From the NCBI GenBank assembly GCA_902516925.1, contig CABYAF010000002.1:1-64000 (forward strand): a DNA stretch of 64,000 nucleotides. Reading direction: 5' to 3'. The DNA is from an uncultured Bacteroidota bacterium (lineage in GTDB: Bacteria; Bacteroidota; Bacteroidia; Flavobacteriales; Flavobacteriaceae). The translations under genes were made by a program, and so were the position numbers. Position 1 is the first letter of the stretch, and every line of letters starts with the position of its first letter. Shown in pieces: positions 24,882 to 34,533 of the stretch. The notes beneath the pieces are model-generated. The model saw only the letters and a program-made list of their open reading frames with translations, was not told where the DNA came from and searched no databases.

Positions 24882-25306
24882 ATCTTTTTAACTACATAGG
24901 TTACAATACCCCAAACTATAAATTCATTCTCTTCAGTAACCTTAATCGGATCATATTTTTTATTTTCTGGTATTAGATATACGTGGTCTTTTTCAATCTT
25001 TATCCTCTTAACAGTAAACTCTCCATTTAAATAGCATACTGCAATTTTATTATTTTTTAACTCTTCACTTCTATCTATTACTAAAATATCCCCATCATCT
25101 AGACCCGCGTCCTTCATAGATTCACCTGATACCTTTGCATAAAATGTAGCTTCCTTATTTTTAACTACAACTTTTTCAAGACTAATTCTGGACTCCTCAA
25201 AGTCACCTGCTGGTGAAGGAAATCCTGCAGATATTCCCTCCTCAACAAATAAATTATTTAAGGATCCGTCCTCATTTGGTTTAAATATTTTGATATTGTT
25301 TTTCAT
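24878..25306 (-). CDS. umuD: UmuD-like autoproteolytic subunit of DNA polymerase V
   Basis: A 142-residue LexA/UmuD-family serine-lysine self-cleaving protein. The predicted cleavage point is Ala33-Gly34 (FPSPAGDF), with Ser63 in SGESMKDAG and Lys100 in EFTVKRI as the catalytic pair. Cleaved UmuD' activates UmuC for translesion synthesis after DNA damage. It lies three bases downstream of umuC, so in this operon the polymerase gene comes first. Confidence 0.92.
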   Translation of the reverse strand: MKNNIKIFKPNEDGSLNNLFVEEGISAGFPSPAGDFEESRISLEKVVVKNKEATFYAKVSGESMKDAGLDDGDILVIDRSEELKNNKIAVCYLNGEFTVKRIKIEKDHVYLIPENKKYDPIKVTEENEFIVWGIVTYVVKKI

Positions 25307-25309
25307 ATC

Positions 25310-26569
25310 CTACCTAACAATTAATACTTCATCAATTTCAGTCGTATAATTCCTTGAAAGCTTTTGTCTTTTCATTTTCCATATTCTTTTCTGATCCTGA
25401 CTTGCAAGTCTTACTTTGTAGAGTCCATATTTATCATCAATATTATCAATACTTTTCATTAGTTTTTTTTGTTTTTCAAGGTCTTTATCAAATAAGCTAA
25501 ATTGGTGATTAGACTGAGGAGATAATCCCATCAATATTATTCCTGCTTTTTTATAAAGTCTATTTTTAGAATAAATCTTCTTTAAAATATTTACAGCAAA
25601 TTTACTTATTTCAATACTTGAACTTGTTGAGAAGGGAAGTGAACCTGTTAAACTAAAATGATATCTTTCACTGTCTTGCTTAAAGGGATTACTACGAATA
25701 AAGACACAAATCATATTACACTCGCTATTTTGTCTTCTAAGTTTTTTAGACGCAACCACAGAAAATGTAGTAATCCTTTCAATTAAGTCATCTAGTGTAG
25801 AAATTTCAGATTCAAAACTTCTAGTTGTAGCGATAGACTTTTTATCTACTTTTCCTTCTTCTATGTCTAGAGTAGGAATCCCTTCAAGTTCTTTTTTGAG
25901 TTTAAGACCTATGATGCTCATATTCTTTTTAACCCATTTATCAGGAAGATTTATAAAGTCCATTCCATTTTTGACATTAATTCTTGATAATTTTTTTTCA
26001 TTTTGAAAACCAATTCCCCATATATCTCCAGTAGGAATATTACTTAAAGCCTCCAATCGTATTTTGTTACTGCTAATAGAATAAAATCCATTTGTTTTAG
26101 GAGAGTTTTTTTTAGCAATTCTATTAGCAACTTTTGCGAGTGATTTAGTCGGCGCCAGACCTATTGAGACGGGTATACCTGTCCACTTAATGACAGTTTC
26201 TATTATCTCTTTACACTTTTTGTTAGCTTCATCTTCGGAGAATCCACTAAACTTTACAAATGCTTCATCAATGCTATATATTTCTACATCTGGTACATGT
26301 CTAGCTATAATAGACATCACCCGATTACTCATGTCTCCATACAATGTAAAATTGGAAGAAAAAATTTGGACATTATTTTTCTGAAAAATTTCTTTGTATT
26401 TAAATGCAGGAGCTCCCATAGGAATTCCAAGTGATTTAGCTTCATTACTTCTAGCTATAACACAGCCGTCATTATTTGATAATATTACAAGTGGCTTACC
26501 ATTTAAATGAGGTTGGAAAACTCTTTCACAAGAAGCATAAAAATTATTACAATCAATTAGGGCAAACAT
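25310..26569 (-). CDS. umuC: Y-family DNA polymerase UmuC (Pol V catalytic subunit)
   Basis: A 419-residue error-prone polymerase. The N-terminus MFALIDCNNFYASCERVF gives the first metal-binding Asp (D6), and YSIDEAF carries the second metal site. The VSIGLAPTKSLAKVANRIAK finger segment is canonical. The C-terminal little-finger region includes CNMICVFIRSNPF. It precedes umuD in the operon and is divergent from sucA with only 71 bases between them. No LexA-type operator could be assigned in that space. Confidence 0.93.
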   Translation of the reverse strand: MFALIDCNNFYASCERVFQPHLNGKPLVILSNNDGCVIARSNEAKSLGIPMGAPAFKYKEIFQKNNVQIFSSNFTLYGDMSNRVMSIIARHVPDVEIYSIDEAFVKFSGFSEDEANKKCKEIIETVIKWTGIPVSIGLAPTKSLAKVANRIAKKNSPKTNGFYSISSNKIRLEALSNIPTGDIWGIGFQNEKKLSRINVKNGMDFINLPDKWVKKNMSIIGLKLKKELEGIPTLDIEEGKVDKKSIATTRSFESEISTLDDLIERITTFSVVASKKLRRQNSECNMICVFIRSNPFKQDSERYHFSLTGSLPFSTSSSIEISKFAVNILKKIYSKNRLYKKAGIILMGLSPQSNHQFSLFDKDLEKQKKLMKSIDNIDDKYGLYKVRLASQDQKRIWKMKRQKLSRNYTTEIDEVLIVR

Positions 26570-26640
26570 GATACAAAAATCTAAAAATTATTAAGAAACA
26601 TAAAAAACAAGTTGTAATTTTATCAACTATATGACATTTA

Positions 26641-29394
26641 ATGGATAAATTCTCATTTCTTAATTCAGCACATACAAGTTTTTTTGCAGAAATGTACGAC
26701 CAATACTTGGAGTCTCCTGATAGTCTAGAGCCAAGTTGGAAAGCTTTTTTTCAGGGCTTTGATTTTGGATTAGAGAGTGCGAATATTACTCTTGAAGAGA
26801 AGAAATTTGAGGTTCCAGAAAATATTAAACAAGAATTTAAGGTTGTTAATTTAATTAATGCTTACAGACAAAGAGGTCACCTTTTTACAATAACTAACCC
26901 TGTCAGGGAAAGAAGAAAATATTCACCAACATTAGATATAGAAAATTTTGGCTTAAAGGAAAGTGATCTAGAATTAGTCTTTAGTGCTGGAGAGATAGTT
27001 GGAATAGGCCCAAGTAAATTAAAAGCCATAATAAATAAGCTAAAAAAAATATATTGTGAATCTATAGGACTGGAATATATGTACATAAGAGATCCCCTGA
27101 AAGTTAGATGGATACAGAATTTCATAAATGTTAATAGCAATCAACCTAATTTTTCAAAAAATGAAAAATTATCAATATTAGACAGCCTAAATAAGGCTTA
27201 TACATTTGAGAATTTTCTGCAAAAAAAATATGTTGGACAAAAAAGATTTTCTCTTGAAGGGGGAGAAGCATTAATCCCAGCAATAGACTTTCTAATTAAT
27301 TCTGCTGCTGAGAAGGGAGTTGAAGAATTTATAATGGGAATGTCTCATAGAGGTAGATTGAGTACTCTTGCAAATATATTTGGTAAGTCAAGTAGAGATA
27401 TTTTTGGTGAGTTTGAAGGAAAGGATTATGAAGAAGATATCTTTGATGGAGATGTAAAGTACCATCTTGGATGGACTTCGGAAAGAACTTCATCATCAGG
27501 TAAAAAAATTAACATGAACCTTGCTCCAAATCCATCTCATCTTGAATCTGTTGATCCAATTGTCCAGGGAATTGCTAGAGCCAAGCTTGAGAATGATTTT
27601 GACAATGATACCAATAAGGTTTTACCTATAATTGTTCACGGTGATGCTGCCGTTGCTGGTCAAGGAGTTGTATATGAGGTAATTCAAATGTCAAGATTAA
27701 AAGGTTACTCAACTGGAGGTACAATTCACCTAATAGTTAATAACCAAGTTGGCTTTACTACTAATTATCTTGATGCAAGGTCAAGTACATATTGTTCTGA
27801 TGTTGGTAAAGTAACACTATCTCCAGTTCTACATGTTAACTCAGATGATGTTGAAGCTGTTATTCATGCAGTAACCTTTGCATTAGAATATAGGGATAAG
27901 TTTAATAGGGATGTTTTTATTGATCTTTTAGGATATAGAAAATATGGCCACAATGAAGGAGATGAGCCAAGATTTACTCAACCTAGATTATATAAATTTA
28001 TATCAGGTCATCCAAATCCAAGGGATATATATGCTTCTAAACTAATGGATCAAGGAATAATAAATGATGATCATGTTTCTAAAATTGAATCAAAATATTT
28101 TTCAAAACTTGAAAATGAACTTACGGATTCAAAGAAAAAAGAAAAAACAAAAATCACACCCTTCATGCAAGAGGTGTGGGATGGATTTAAGAGAGTTGAT
28201 GAAAATGAAATGCTTGAAGATTATTCCACAAGTTCATCAATTCAGGATGTCCTTAATGTAGCAAAGTCAATAACTTCACTACCTAATAAATCATTTTTAA
28301 GAAAAATCATAAAGCTATTTGATTCAAGAGAAAAATTAATATTTGAAAATGGAAAAATTGATTGGGCAATGGCAGAGTTACTTGCATATGGAACATTATT
28401 AACCGAGGGTTTTAATGTAAGAGTCTCAGGACAAGATGTTGAAAGAGGTACGTTTTCTCATAGACATGCAGTATTAAAGTCAGAGGATTCAGAGGAAGAA
28501 TATCTACCATTAAATAATATTGATTCAAAAAATAAAGGGTTATTTAGTATATATAATTCTCCTCTATCAGAATATGGTGTATTGGGATTTGACTATGGTT
28601 ATGCACTTGCTAGCCCAAACTCCTTGACAATATGGGAGGCTCAATTTGGAGATTTTTCAAATGGGGCTCAGATTATCATTGATCAGTATATTTCTTCTGC
28701 TGAAGATAAATGGAAGTTACAAAATGGAATAGTTCTATACCTGCCTCATGGTTATGAAGGACAAGGAGCTGAGCATTCCTCTGCCAGAATGGAACGTTAT
28801 CTTCAATTATGTGCAAAGGATAATATGTATGCAGCAAATTGTACTACTCCATCTAATCTTTTCCATCTTTTAAGAAGGCAAATGTTGACAAAATTTAGAA
28901 AGCCTTTAATTTTATTCACTCCAAAAAGTCTTCTACGTCACCCTAAGGTTATGTCTAATGTTGATGATTTAACCAATTCTAAATTTATTCCAGTAATCAC
29001 TGACTCTGAAATTGATCCGACTAAGGCAGTTACTCTTGTATTCTGTAGTGGAAAATTTTACTTTGATTTAGTCGATTACAGAAAGAAAAATAATATAAAA
29101 AATGTTGCAATTGTAAGAATAGAACAGTTGTTCCCTCTCCCAGTTAAATTGATAATTTCAGAAATTAAGAAATTCTCAAATGCCAAAGATATTGTTTGGG
29201 CTCAGGAAGAGCCGAGGAATATGGGTGCTTGGAATCATATTCAGACTTATCATCCAATTGCTAAAAATATGAGGCCTGCAACTAGAAGATTTTATGGATC
29301 AACAGCATCAGGAAGTTATACTAGATTTCAGCGAAGACATAATCAAGTAATTGAATATGTTTTTGACAAAACAAAAAACAATTTTAGAAAATAA
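26641..29394 (+). CDS. sucA: 2-oxoglutarate dehydrogenase E1 component
   Basis: The thiamine-diphosphate-dependent E1 of the TCA-cycle 2-oxoglutarate dehydrogenase complex. The N-terminal SFLNSAHTSFFAEMYDQYLE is the E2-binding segment. Conserved blocks are MGMSHRGRLSTLANIFGK, HGDAAVAGQGVVYEV, the RKYGHNEGDEP ThDP-site motif and C-terminal FGDFSNGAQIIIDQYI. The length of 917 residues is full. The E2 partner gene sucB is about 4 kb downstream instead of adjacent. Confidence 0.96.
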   Translation: MDKFSFLNSAHTSFFAEMYDQYLESPDSLEPSWKAFFQGFDFGLESANITLEEKKFEVPENIKQEFKVVNLINAYRQRGHLFTITNPVRERRKYSPTLDIENFGLKESDLELVFSAGEIVGIGPSKLKAIINKLKKIYCESIGLEYMYIRDPLKVRWIQNFINVNSNQPNFSKNEKLSILDSLNKAYTFENFLQKKYVGQKRFSLEGGEALIPAIDFLINSAAEKGVEEFIMGMSHRGRLSTLANIFGKSSRDIFGEFEGKDYEEDIFDGDVKYHLGWTSERTSSSGKKINMNLAPNPSHLESVDPIVQGIARAKLENDFDNDTNKVLPIIVHGDAAVAGQGVVYEVIQMSRLKGYSTGGTIHLIVNNQVGFTTNYLDARSSTYCSDVGKVTLSPVLHVNSDDVEAVIHAVTFALEYRDKFNRDVFIDLLGYRKYGHNEGDEPRFTQPRLYKFISGHPNPRDIYASKLMDQGIINDDHVSKIESKYFSKLENELTDSKKKEKTKITPFMQEVWDGFKRVDENEMLEDYSTSSSIQDVLNVAKSITSLPNKSFLRKIIKLFDSREKLIFENGKIDWAMAELLAYGTLLTEGFNVRVSGQDVERGTFSHRHAVLKSEDSEEEYLPLNNIDSKNKGLFSIYNSPLSEYGVLGFDYGYALASPNSLTIWEAQFGDFSNGAQIIIDQYISSAEDKWKLQNGIVLYLPHGYEGQGAEHSSARMERYLQLCAKDNMYAANCTTPSNLFHLLRRQMLTKFRKPLILFTPKSLLRHPKVMSNVDDLTNSKFIPVITDSEIDPTKAVTLVFCSGKFYFDLVDYRKKNNIKNVAIVRIEQLFPLPVKLIISEIKKFSNAKDIVWAQEEPRNMGAWNHIQTYHPIAKNMRPATRRFYGSTASGSYTRFQRRHNQVIEYVFDKTKNNFRK

Positions 29395-29421
29395 TTTTTA
29401 TCTTAATTTTTTATTATAGCT

Positions 29422-29901
29422 ATGAAAGATATGTTAGTTAAACTTTATGATCTTCCAAAAAAATGTAAAGAACTTGAAGACCTCTCAAAAACAATCTCGT
29501 TTAGGCGTCCATTAGCAGCTGAAAAATCTATTGTTAATAAATGGGTAAAAAAAGAATTTGGAGATGGATGGGAAAGTGAGGTAGATGTTTCTTTCTCAAG
29601 AAAACCAATAACAACTTACATAGCAATTGATAATGAACAAATTCTTGGATTTGCAACATATGATGCAGCTTATTTAAATTTTCTTGGTCCTATGGGAGTC
29701 AAAAAAAATAGAAGAAAAAAAGGATTAGGTAAAGCATTACTTTTTTTGGCTTTAAGCTCCATGAAAGAAATGGGTTATGCCTATGCTATAATAGGCGGTG
29801 TTGGGCCTGCTATATTTTATGAGAAAACCTTTAATGCTAAAATAATAGAAGGATCTGACCCAGGAATATACAAAGGAATACTAAGCGATGTCCCTGTCTA
29901 A
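29422..29901 (+). CDS. GNAT family N-acetyltransferase
   Basis: A 159-residue GNAT-fold acyltransferase. The acetyl-CoA-binding motif A is RRKKGLGKALLFLAL, preceded by the strand LGPMGVKK. The later segment YAIIGGVGPAIFYEKTFNAK is unusual for generic GNATs but recurs in group members of similar length. The acceptor is unknown. It starts 27 bases after sucA and overlaps the permease gene by 14 bases, opening a three-gene operon. Confidence 0.78.
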   Translation: MKDMLVKLYDLPKKCKELEDLSKTISFRRPLAAEKSIVNKWVKKEFGDGWESEVDVSFSRKPITTYIAIDNEQILGFATYDAAYLNFLGPMGVKKNRRKKGLGKALLFLALSSMKEMGYAYAIIGGVGPAIFYEKTFNAKIIEGSDPGIYKGILSDVPV

Positions 29902-31288
29902 AGTTGATAAGGATTCCAAATTTCTTGCAAAATTTGGTTATAAACAGGATCTAAATAGATCAATGAAAGGTTTCTCATCCTTTGCAATATCTTTCTCTTT
30001 GATATCTATCTTAACAGGAATTTTTGCAAACTTTCATTTTGGATACTCAGAGGTAGGCCCATGGATATCATTATCTTGGTTAATAGTTTTTATTGGACAA
30101 TTTTTTGTTGCCTTAATAATGGCTGAATTATCAGTTAGATTTCCAATTTCTGGATACGGCTATCAATGGTCATCTAGACTAGTAAATTCAAAATTAGGTT
30201 TTGCAACAGGTTGGCTGTTATTAATGCAGTTTTTAACTGGATTTCCTGGAATTTGTAAAACTTTAGGTATTGTATTAAGTGATTTTTTATCTCAAGTTTT
30301 CTCTCTAGAAGTAAACGACATTACCATATCAATAATTATCATTTGGTTAATTACCCTAATTCATAAAAATGGAATTAAAATGGTTTCTCACATAAATAAT
30401 ATTGGAGTTATTACAGAAATTATTGGAGTAATTCTTTTAATTCTAATACTTGGCTTTTTTGTAACAAACGGATGGGAAGATTTTACAATTTTGAATATGA
30501 CAAATAATGCGAATTTTTCAAATATAGGTTTTGAATCTTTTGCTTTATCAATTTTATTAGGAGCCTGGTGTCTAACTGGCTTTGAAGCAGCTGCAGATAT
30601 GTCTGAAGAAACAAAAAACCCAACTAAGATTGTTCCTAAGTCAATAATTAATTCTTTATTAACTTCTGGTTTTTTCGGATTTATTATAATAATTTTTTCT
30701 ATTATTCTACTTCAAAAAGATATTTATAAAAATGGTTCTGAAAACTTTTTGACAGATTTGCTAGTTAATGAATTTGGTGTAATACTGTATTCTGTAATTC
30801 TTTTATTTGTAATTGTAGCAATTTTTGCATGTGGTGTTGCTTGTATGGCCACTGCCTCAAGGTTAATTTTTTCAATGTCGAGAGATTCGGTTTTACCAAA
30901 TTCAAGTTGGCTCAAGTCAATAGATAAAAATAAATCTCCAGGAAACTCACTAATACTTATTGGAATCTTAGCAACAATTTTTATTATTGTCTTTAACAAA
31001 ATTGAGGTAATAACAAGTGTTTCTGCAATTGCAGGATATATTGGATATTGCGGAATTATATTTTCGTCATTTTACCTTAAACATGATGGTAAAAGTGGAA
31101 TTAAAACTTCTAAAACCTTAAAGTTTCTTACTTTACTTTGGTGTGTATTTGTTGTGATGTGTTTAATTATTCCTGGTCAATCTATAGAGGGATTTGATAC
31201 CGAATATGTTCCAGCTATATCAACCTTAATATTTATAATCTTAGGATTAATTATTTTCAAAATAAAAAATAAAAATGCAATACTTTAG
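29888..31288 (+). CDS. APC superfamily amino acid/amine permease
   Basis: A 466-residue membrane protein with about 12 hydrophobic segments. APC features are RSMKGFSSFAISFSLISIL near the N-terminus, the ISGYGYQWSSRLV segment, and LTGFEAAADMSEETKNPTK in the middle, the helix-6/7 region shared by amino-acid permeases. The substrate is unknown. Overlaps of 14 bases with genes on both sides mark it as the centre of a tight operon with a GNAT enzyme and a G1P-dehydrogenase-like protein. Confidence 0.85.
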   Translation: MSLSKVDKDSKFLAKFGYKQDLNRSMKGFSSFAISFSLISILTGIFANFHFGYSEVGPWISLSWLIVFIGQFFVALIMAELSVRFPISGYGYQWSSRLVNSKLGFATGWLLLMQFLTGFPGICKTLGIVLSDFLSQVFSLEVNDITISIIIIWLITLIHKNGIKMVSHINNIGVITEIIGVILLILILGFFVTNGWEDFTILNMTNNANFSNIGFESFALSILLGAWCLTGFEAAADMSEETKNPTKIVPKSIINSLLTSGFFGFIIIIFSIILLQKDIYKNGSENFLTDLLVNEFGVILYSVILLFVIVAIFACGVACMATASRLIFSMSRDSVLPNSSWLKSIDKNKSPGNSLILIGILATIFIIVFNKIEVITSVSAIAGYIGYCGIIFSSFYLKHDGKSGIKTSKTLKFLTLLWCVFVVMCLIIPGQSIEGFDTEYVPAISTLIFIILGLIIFKIKNKNAIL

Positions 31289-32303
31289 TCTAAACACAAA
31301 TGTTAATCAATTAAGAATAGGGAGAGGAGTATCCAAAGGTATAGGGAAAGAACTTGGTAGATATGTTGTTTCTACTATGGAAATTCCATGGAATATTATT
31401 AAAAATGACATGGGTAAATCTCCAGAAAAAATCATCAATGTGACTTCTGTTGAAAAACAATGGATTGAGGATCAGATAAAAGAACTACCTGAATTTGATA
31501 CAATTGTAGGTATTGGAGGGGGAATGGCTATAGATGTAGCTAAATATATTTCATGGAAATTAGATAAAAAGTTAGTGTCTATTCCAACAATTTTAAGTGT
31601 GGATGCCTTTACAACTCCAGCAGCCGGTGTTAGGGTCAATCATGATGTAGAGTATCTTGGAATAGCTTCACCAGATCCTCTTATAATTGATTATAATTTA
31701 TTGAGGTCTGCACCTAAAGAACTCAATATTGCTGGTGTTGGAGATCTATTTTCTATTCATACTGCATCATTTGATTGGCAATATGCAAACTCTAAGGGTA
31801 AGTCAGAGTATCCATATAGTCAGCATGCTATTAATAGTGGAAAAAAAATCCTTGACTTCATTTATGATAATATTGGAAATATAAAAGAAAATAATGATAA
31901 TGGATTAAGGTCTATTGTTGAAGCATATATTTCATTAAATACTATTTGTCTCCCAATTGATCATTTTAGAATTGAAGAGGGTTCAGAGCATTATCTTTTC
32001 TATGAACTAGAAGAAAGACTTAAGCGCTCATTTATTCATGGCAATATAATAGGTCTTGGCATATACTTATTAAGTAGGCTTCAAAAAAATGATCCCTTGT
32101 TTATTACAGAGACGATGGATGAGTCAGGCCTAATTTACCATCCAAACTCTATGGACATAAAGAGAAAAGATTTGAGAGACTCTCTTCTTTCTCTAAAAAG
32201 CTACGTAAAATCTAAAGATAAACTTTGGTTTACAATAATTGATGACAGCAATATTGATGAAGAATGGATTAATGAAAATTTAAGTGATTTAAAATTTAAA
32301 TAA
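31275..32303 (+). CDS. sn-glycerol-1-phosphate dehydrogenase-like (AraM/EgsA) oxidoreductase
   Basis: A 342-residue member of the iron/zinc-dependent polyol dehydrogenase group. NAD-binding GIGGGMAIDVAKYIS is at about 79-93, and the metal ligands are predicted as Asp157 (GVGDLFS), His239 (EGSEHYLF) and His255 (FIHGNIIG). The G1PDH subgroup reduces dihydroxyacetone phosphate to sn-glycerol-1-phosphate in archaea and some Bacillus; many bacterial relatives act on other polyols or are uncharacterised. It overlaps the permease by 14 bases, which points to catabolism or synthesis of an imported compound. Confidence 0.8.
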   Translation: MQYFSLNTNVNQLRIGRGVSKGIGKELGRYVVSTMEIPWNIIKNDMGKSPEKIINVTSVEKQWIEDQIKELPEFDTIVGIGGGMAIDVAKYISWKLDKKLVSIPTILSVDAFTTPAAGVRVNHDVEYLGIASPDPLIIDYNLLRSAPKELNIAGVGDLFSIHTASFDWQYANSKGKSEYPYSQHAINSGKKILDFIYDNIGNIKENNDNGLRSIVEAYISLNTICLPIDHFRIEEGSEHYLFYELEERLKRSFIHGNIIGLGIYLLSRLQKNDPLFITETMDESGLIYHPNSMDIKRKDLRDSLLSLKSYVKSKDKLWFTIIDDSNIDEEWINENLSDLKFK

Positions 32304-32308
32304 TTAAC

Positions 32309-33268
32309 CTAAAAAATTCCAGCATTTTCAAAGCTGCTCTTTATTGAATTAAAAGTTGCTTTAGCTGCATCTTCATTGTTCATCTTATTTAATTCCCTAT
32401 TAAATGGTTCTGCAACAACAGTTCCTTCATAACCAATATTATTTAAAAAATTCAAGAATGGGGCTGTGTCAATCAATCCAGATTTACCAGGCAGTTCTCT
32501 CTCATTATCTAACTGTTCGTCTCTAGATCTTCCAAAAACAGCATCATTAATTTCACACAAAATTATGTCATCTTTTTTTAAAAATTTTAAATCCTCAACT
32601 GAATGATTTGCGCAATATAAATGAAAGGCATCAAGTTGATACCCAACATTCTTTTCGTCAATGGCAATAATTAACTCTCTTAGTTCATTAATTGTTCTAA
32701 TAAATGAAAATTGATCTCTTGACATCAATGTTTTGGGTCCTACAAATTCCAACCCTAGTTTCATGCCATGATCCCCAATAACTTTTGCACACTCTTTAAG
32801 TCTTTCTTTGTGTATTTTAAAATTTTTCAAATAAGTTAATTTATCATTTGTTGGCATAATCCAAGTATTAAAACCCTTTACATTTAACTTGTTCAAAACT
32901 TTACAGTGATTATCTAAGGTGACCAATCCTTTATTAAACTGATTCTTGCTTGTTCTAAATTGAAGTGGTAGTCCAGACACATCAAATGAAATTCTATTTT
33001 CACTCATTTTTTCAAGATAGCTATCAATTTCTTTTTTATCCATTTCCTGAAATTCACTTACAATAGGGATAATCGAATCAAAATTATATTTTATGGCGAG
33101 TTCAAGAAGTTCTATAGCTGTACAATTAATTCCTACTTTATAAGGATTTAAACTGATCCTGATCTTTCTATTAGAATTTCCTTGTAAAGAATATAGATTT
33201 TGATTCATTGAAATTAGACCTAATGAAGCAATTGATGTTGACTTAATAAATCTTCTTCTATTCGACAT
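32309..33268 (-). CDS. Sugar phosphate isomerase/epimerase-like TIM-barrel protein with Tat signal
   Basis: A 319-residue AP-endonuclease-2/xylose-isomerase-like TIM barrel. The N-terminus SNRRRFIKSTSIASLGLISM is a twin-arginine signal, so the enzyme is probably exported folded. Barrel residues include LGLEFVGPKTL, GYQLDAFHLY and a late VAEPFNREL, with Glu, Asp and His expected to bind a metal. The substrate is unknown. It is convergent with the G1PDH-like gene (five bases apart) and divergent from sucB. Confidence 0.78.
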   Translation of the reverse strand: MSNRRRFIKSTSIASLGLISMNQNLYSLQGNSNRKIRISLNPYKVGINCTAIELLELAIKYNFDSIIPIVSEFQEMDKKEIDSYLEKMSENRISFDVSGLPLQFRTSKNQFNKGLVTLDNHCKVLNKLNVKGFNTWIMPTNDKLTYLKNFKIHKERLKECAKVIGDHGMKLGLEFVGPKTLMSRDQFSFIRTINELRELIIAIDEKNVGYQLDAFHLYCANHSVEDLKFLKKDDIILCEINDAVFGRSRDEQLDNERELPGKSGLIDTAPFLNFLNNIGYEGTVVAEPFNRELNKMNNEDAAKATFNSIKSSFENAGIF

Positions 33269-33356
33269 ATTTTTTTTATTTATTAAGATAATGAATATTT
33301 AAATAGTTTCAATTTTATGATTAATTTAGATAACTTATGATAGCTAAAGATTACTG

Positions 33357-34532
33357 ATGGTCCTTGAAATGAAAATTCCTTCCCCTGGTGAGTCAATAAC
33401 AGAAGTTGAAATATCTCAATGGCTTGTAAAAGATGGAGATATTGTTAATAAGGATCAAACGATAGCAGAAATAGATTCTGATAAAGCCACACTAGATCTC
33501 CCTGCCGAAGCGTCCGGTAAAATCACCTTAAAAGCACAAGAGGGTGATACGATGTCTGTAGGTGATATTGTCTGTTTAATTGATACATCTGAAGCATTAA
33601 ATTCTACTTCTCCTAAACAAATTATCAAAGAGGTAAAAAAGATTGAATCAAATAAGATTGATGAGATAAGTATTACTCCTCTTGCAAGAAATATTGCATC
33701 AGATAAAGGTATTGATATTAATGAAATACATTCTAAAGGAGATAAAATAACAAAAGATGATGTCTTAAAAGTTGTTCCAGCAATGGGTTCTTCAAATCAT
33801 GAGGGTAGAAATGAGAACAGAGAAAAACTTTCAATGTTAAGAAGAAAAGTTGCAGAGAGACTAGTCTCTGTAAAAAATGAAACAGCCATGCTGACTACTT
33901 TTAATGAAGCAGATTTATCTAATATTTTTGATCTTAGAAAAAAGTATAAAGAAGCCTTCTCTCAAAAACATGGAGTAAGTCTAGGTTTCATGAGTTTCTT
34001 TACTAAAGCTGTTACAAGAGCTCTTGATCTTTATCCAGATGTAAATTCTATGATTGATGGTAATGAAAAGATTTCTTATAATTACTCTGATATAAGTATT
34101 GCGGTCTCAGGTCCTAAAGGGCTAATGACTCCAGTCTTGAGAAATGCTCAAGATCTATCTTTTGCTGCTGTTGAACAAGAAATAAAAAGACTTGCAGATA
34201 ATGTTAGAGAGAAGTCAATAACAGTTGATGATTTAACTGGTGGTACTTTTACAATTTCAAATGGGGGTGTTTTTGGTTCAATGCTTTCTACTCCAATTAT
34301 TAACCCTCCTCAATCTGGTATTTTAGGAATGCATAACATTATTCAAAGACCAATTGCTGTTGAAGGAAAAGTTGAAATAAGGCCAATGATGTATCTAGCT
34401 CTGTCTTATGATCACAGAATTATTGATGGTAATCAATCAGTTGGTTTTTTAATAGCTGTTAAAGAGGGAGTAGAAGATCCAGAAAATATTTTAATGGAAG
34501 GAAAAATTGAAAAATCTTTAGGCCTTAATTGA
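33357..34532 (+). CDS. sucB: 2-oxoglutarate dehydrogenase E2 component (dihydrolipoyl succinyltransferase)
   Basis: The E2 core transfers the succinyl group to CoA. The lipoyl domain is residues 1-75 with the lipoylated Lys in [13 protein letters not shown] (about residue 44). A peripheral-subunit-binding domain ([20 protein letters not shown]) is near 107-125. The catalytic domain ends with the [18 protein letters not shown] signature holding the catalytic His. The length of 391 residues is normal. It is followed after one base by tatD. Its E1 partner sucA is about 4 kb upstream, past an unrelated operon. Confidence 0.95.
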   Translation: MVLEMKIPSPGESITEVEISQWLVKDGDIVNKDQTIAEIDSDKATLDLPAEASGKITLKAQEGDTMSVGDIVCLIDTSEALNSTSPKQIIKEVKKIESNKIDEISITPLARNIASDKGIDINEIHSKGDKITKDDVLKVVPAMGSSNHEGRNENREKLSMLRRKVAERLVSVKNETAMLTTFNEADLSNIFDLRKKYKEAFSQKHGVSLGFMSFFTKAVTRALDLYPDVNSMIDGNEKISYNYSDISIAVSGPKGLMTPVLRNAQDLSFAAVEQEIKRLADNVREKSITVDDLTGGTFTISNGGVFGSMLSTPIINPPQSGILGMHNIIQRPIAVEGKVEIRPMMYLALSYDHRIIDGNQSVGFLIAVKEGVEDPENILMEGKIEKSLGLN

Positions 34533-34533
34533 T

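Noticed and set aside
26590..26630. Possible SOS operator (GTTG-N9-CAAC) between umuC and sucA
   Set aside because: Only four-base arms and no match to a LexA box known to me; too weak to claim.
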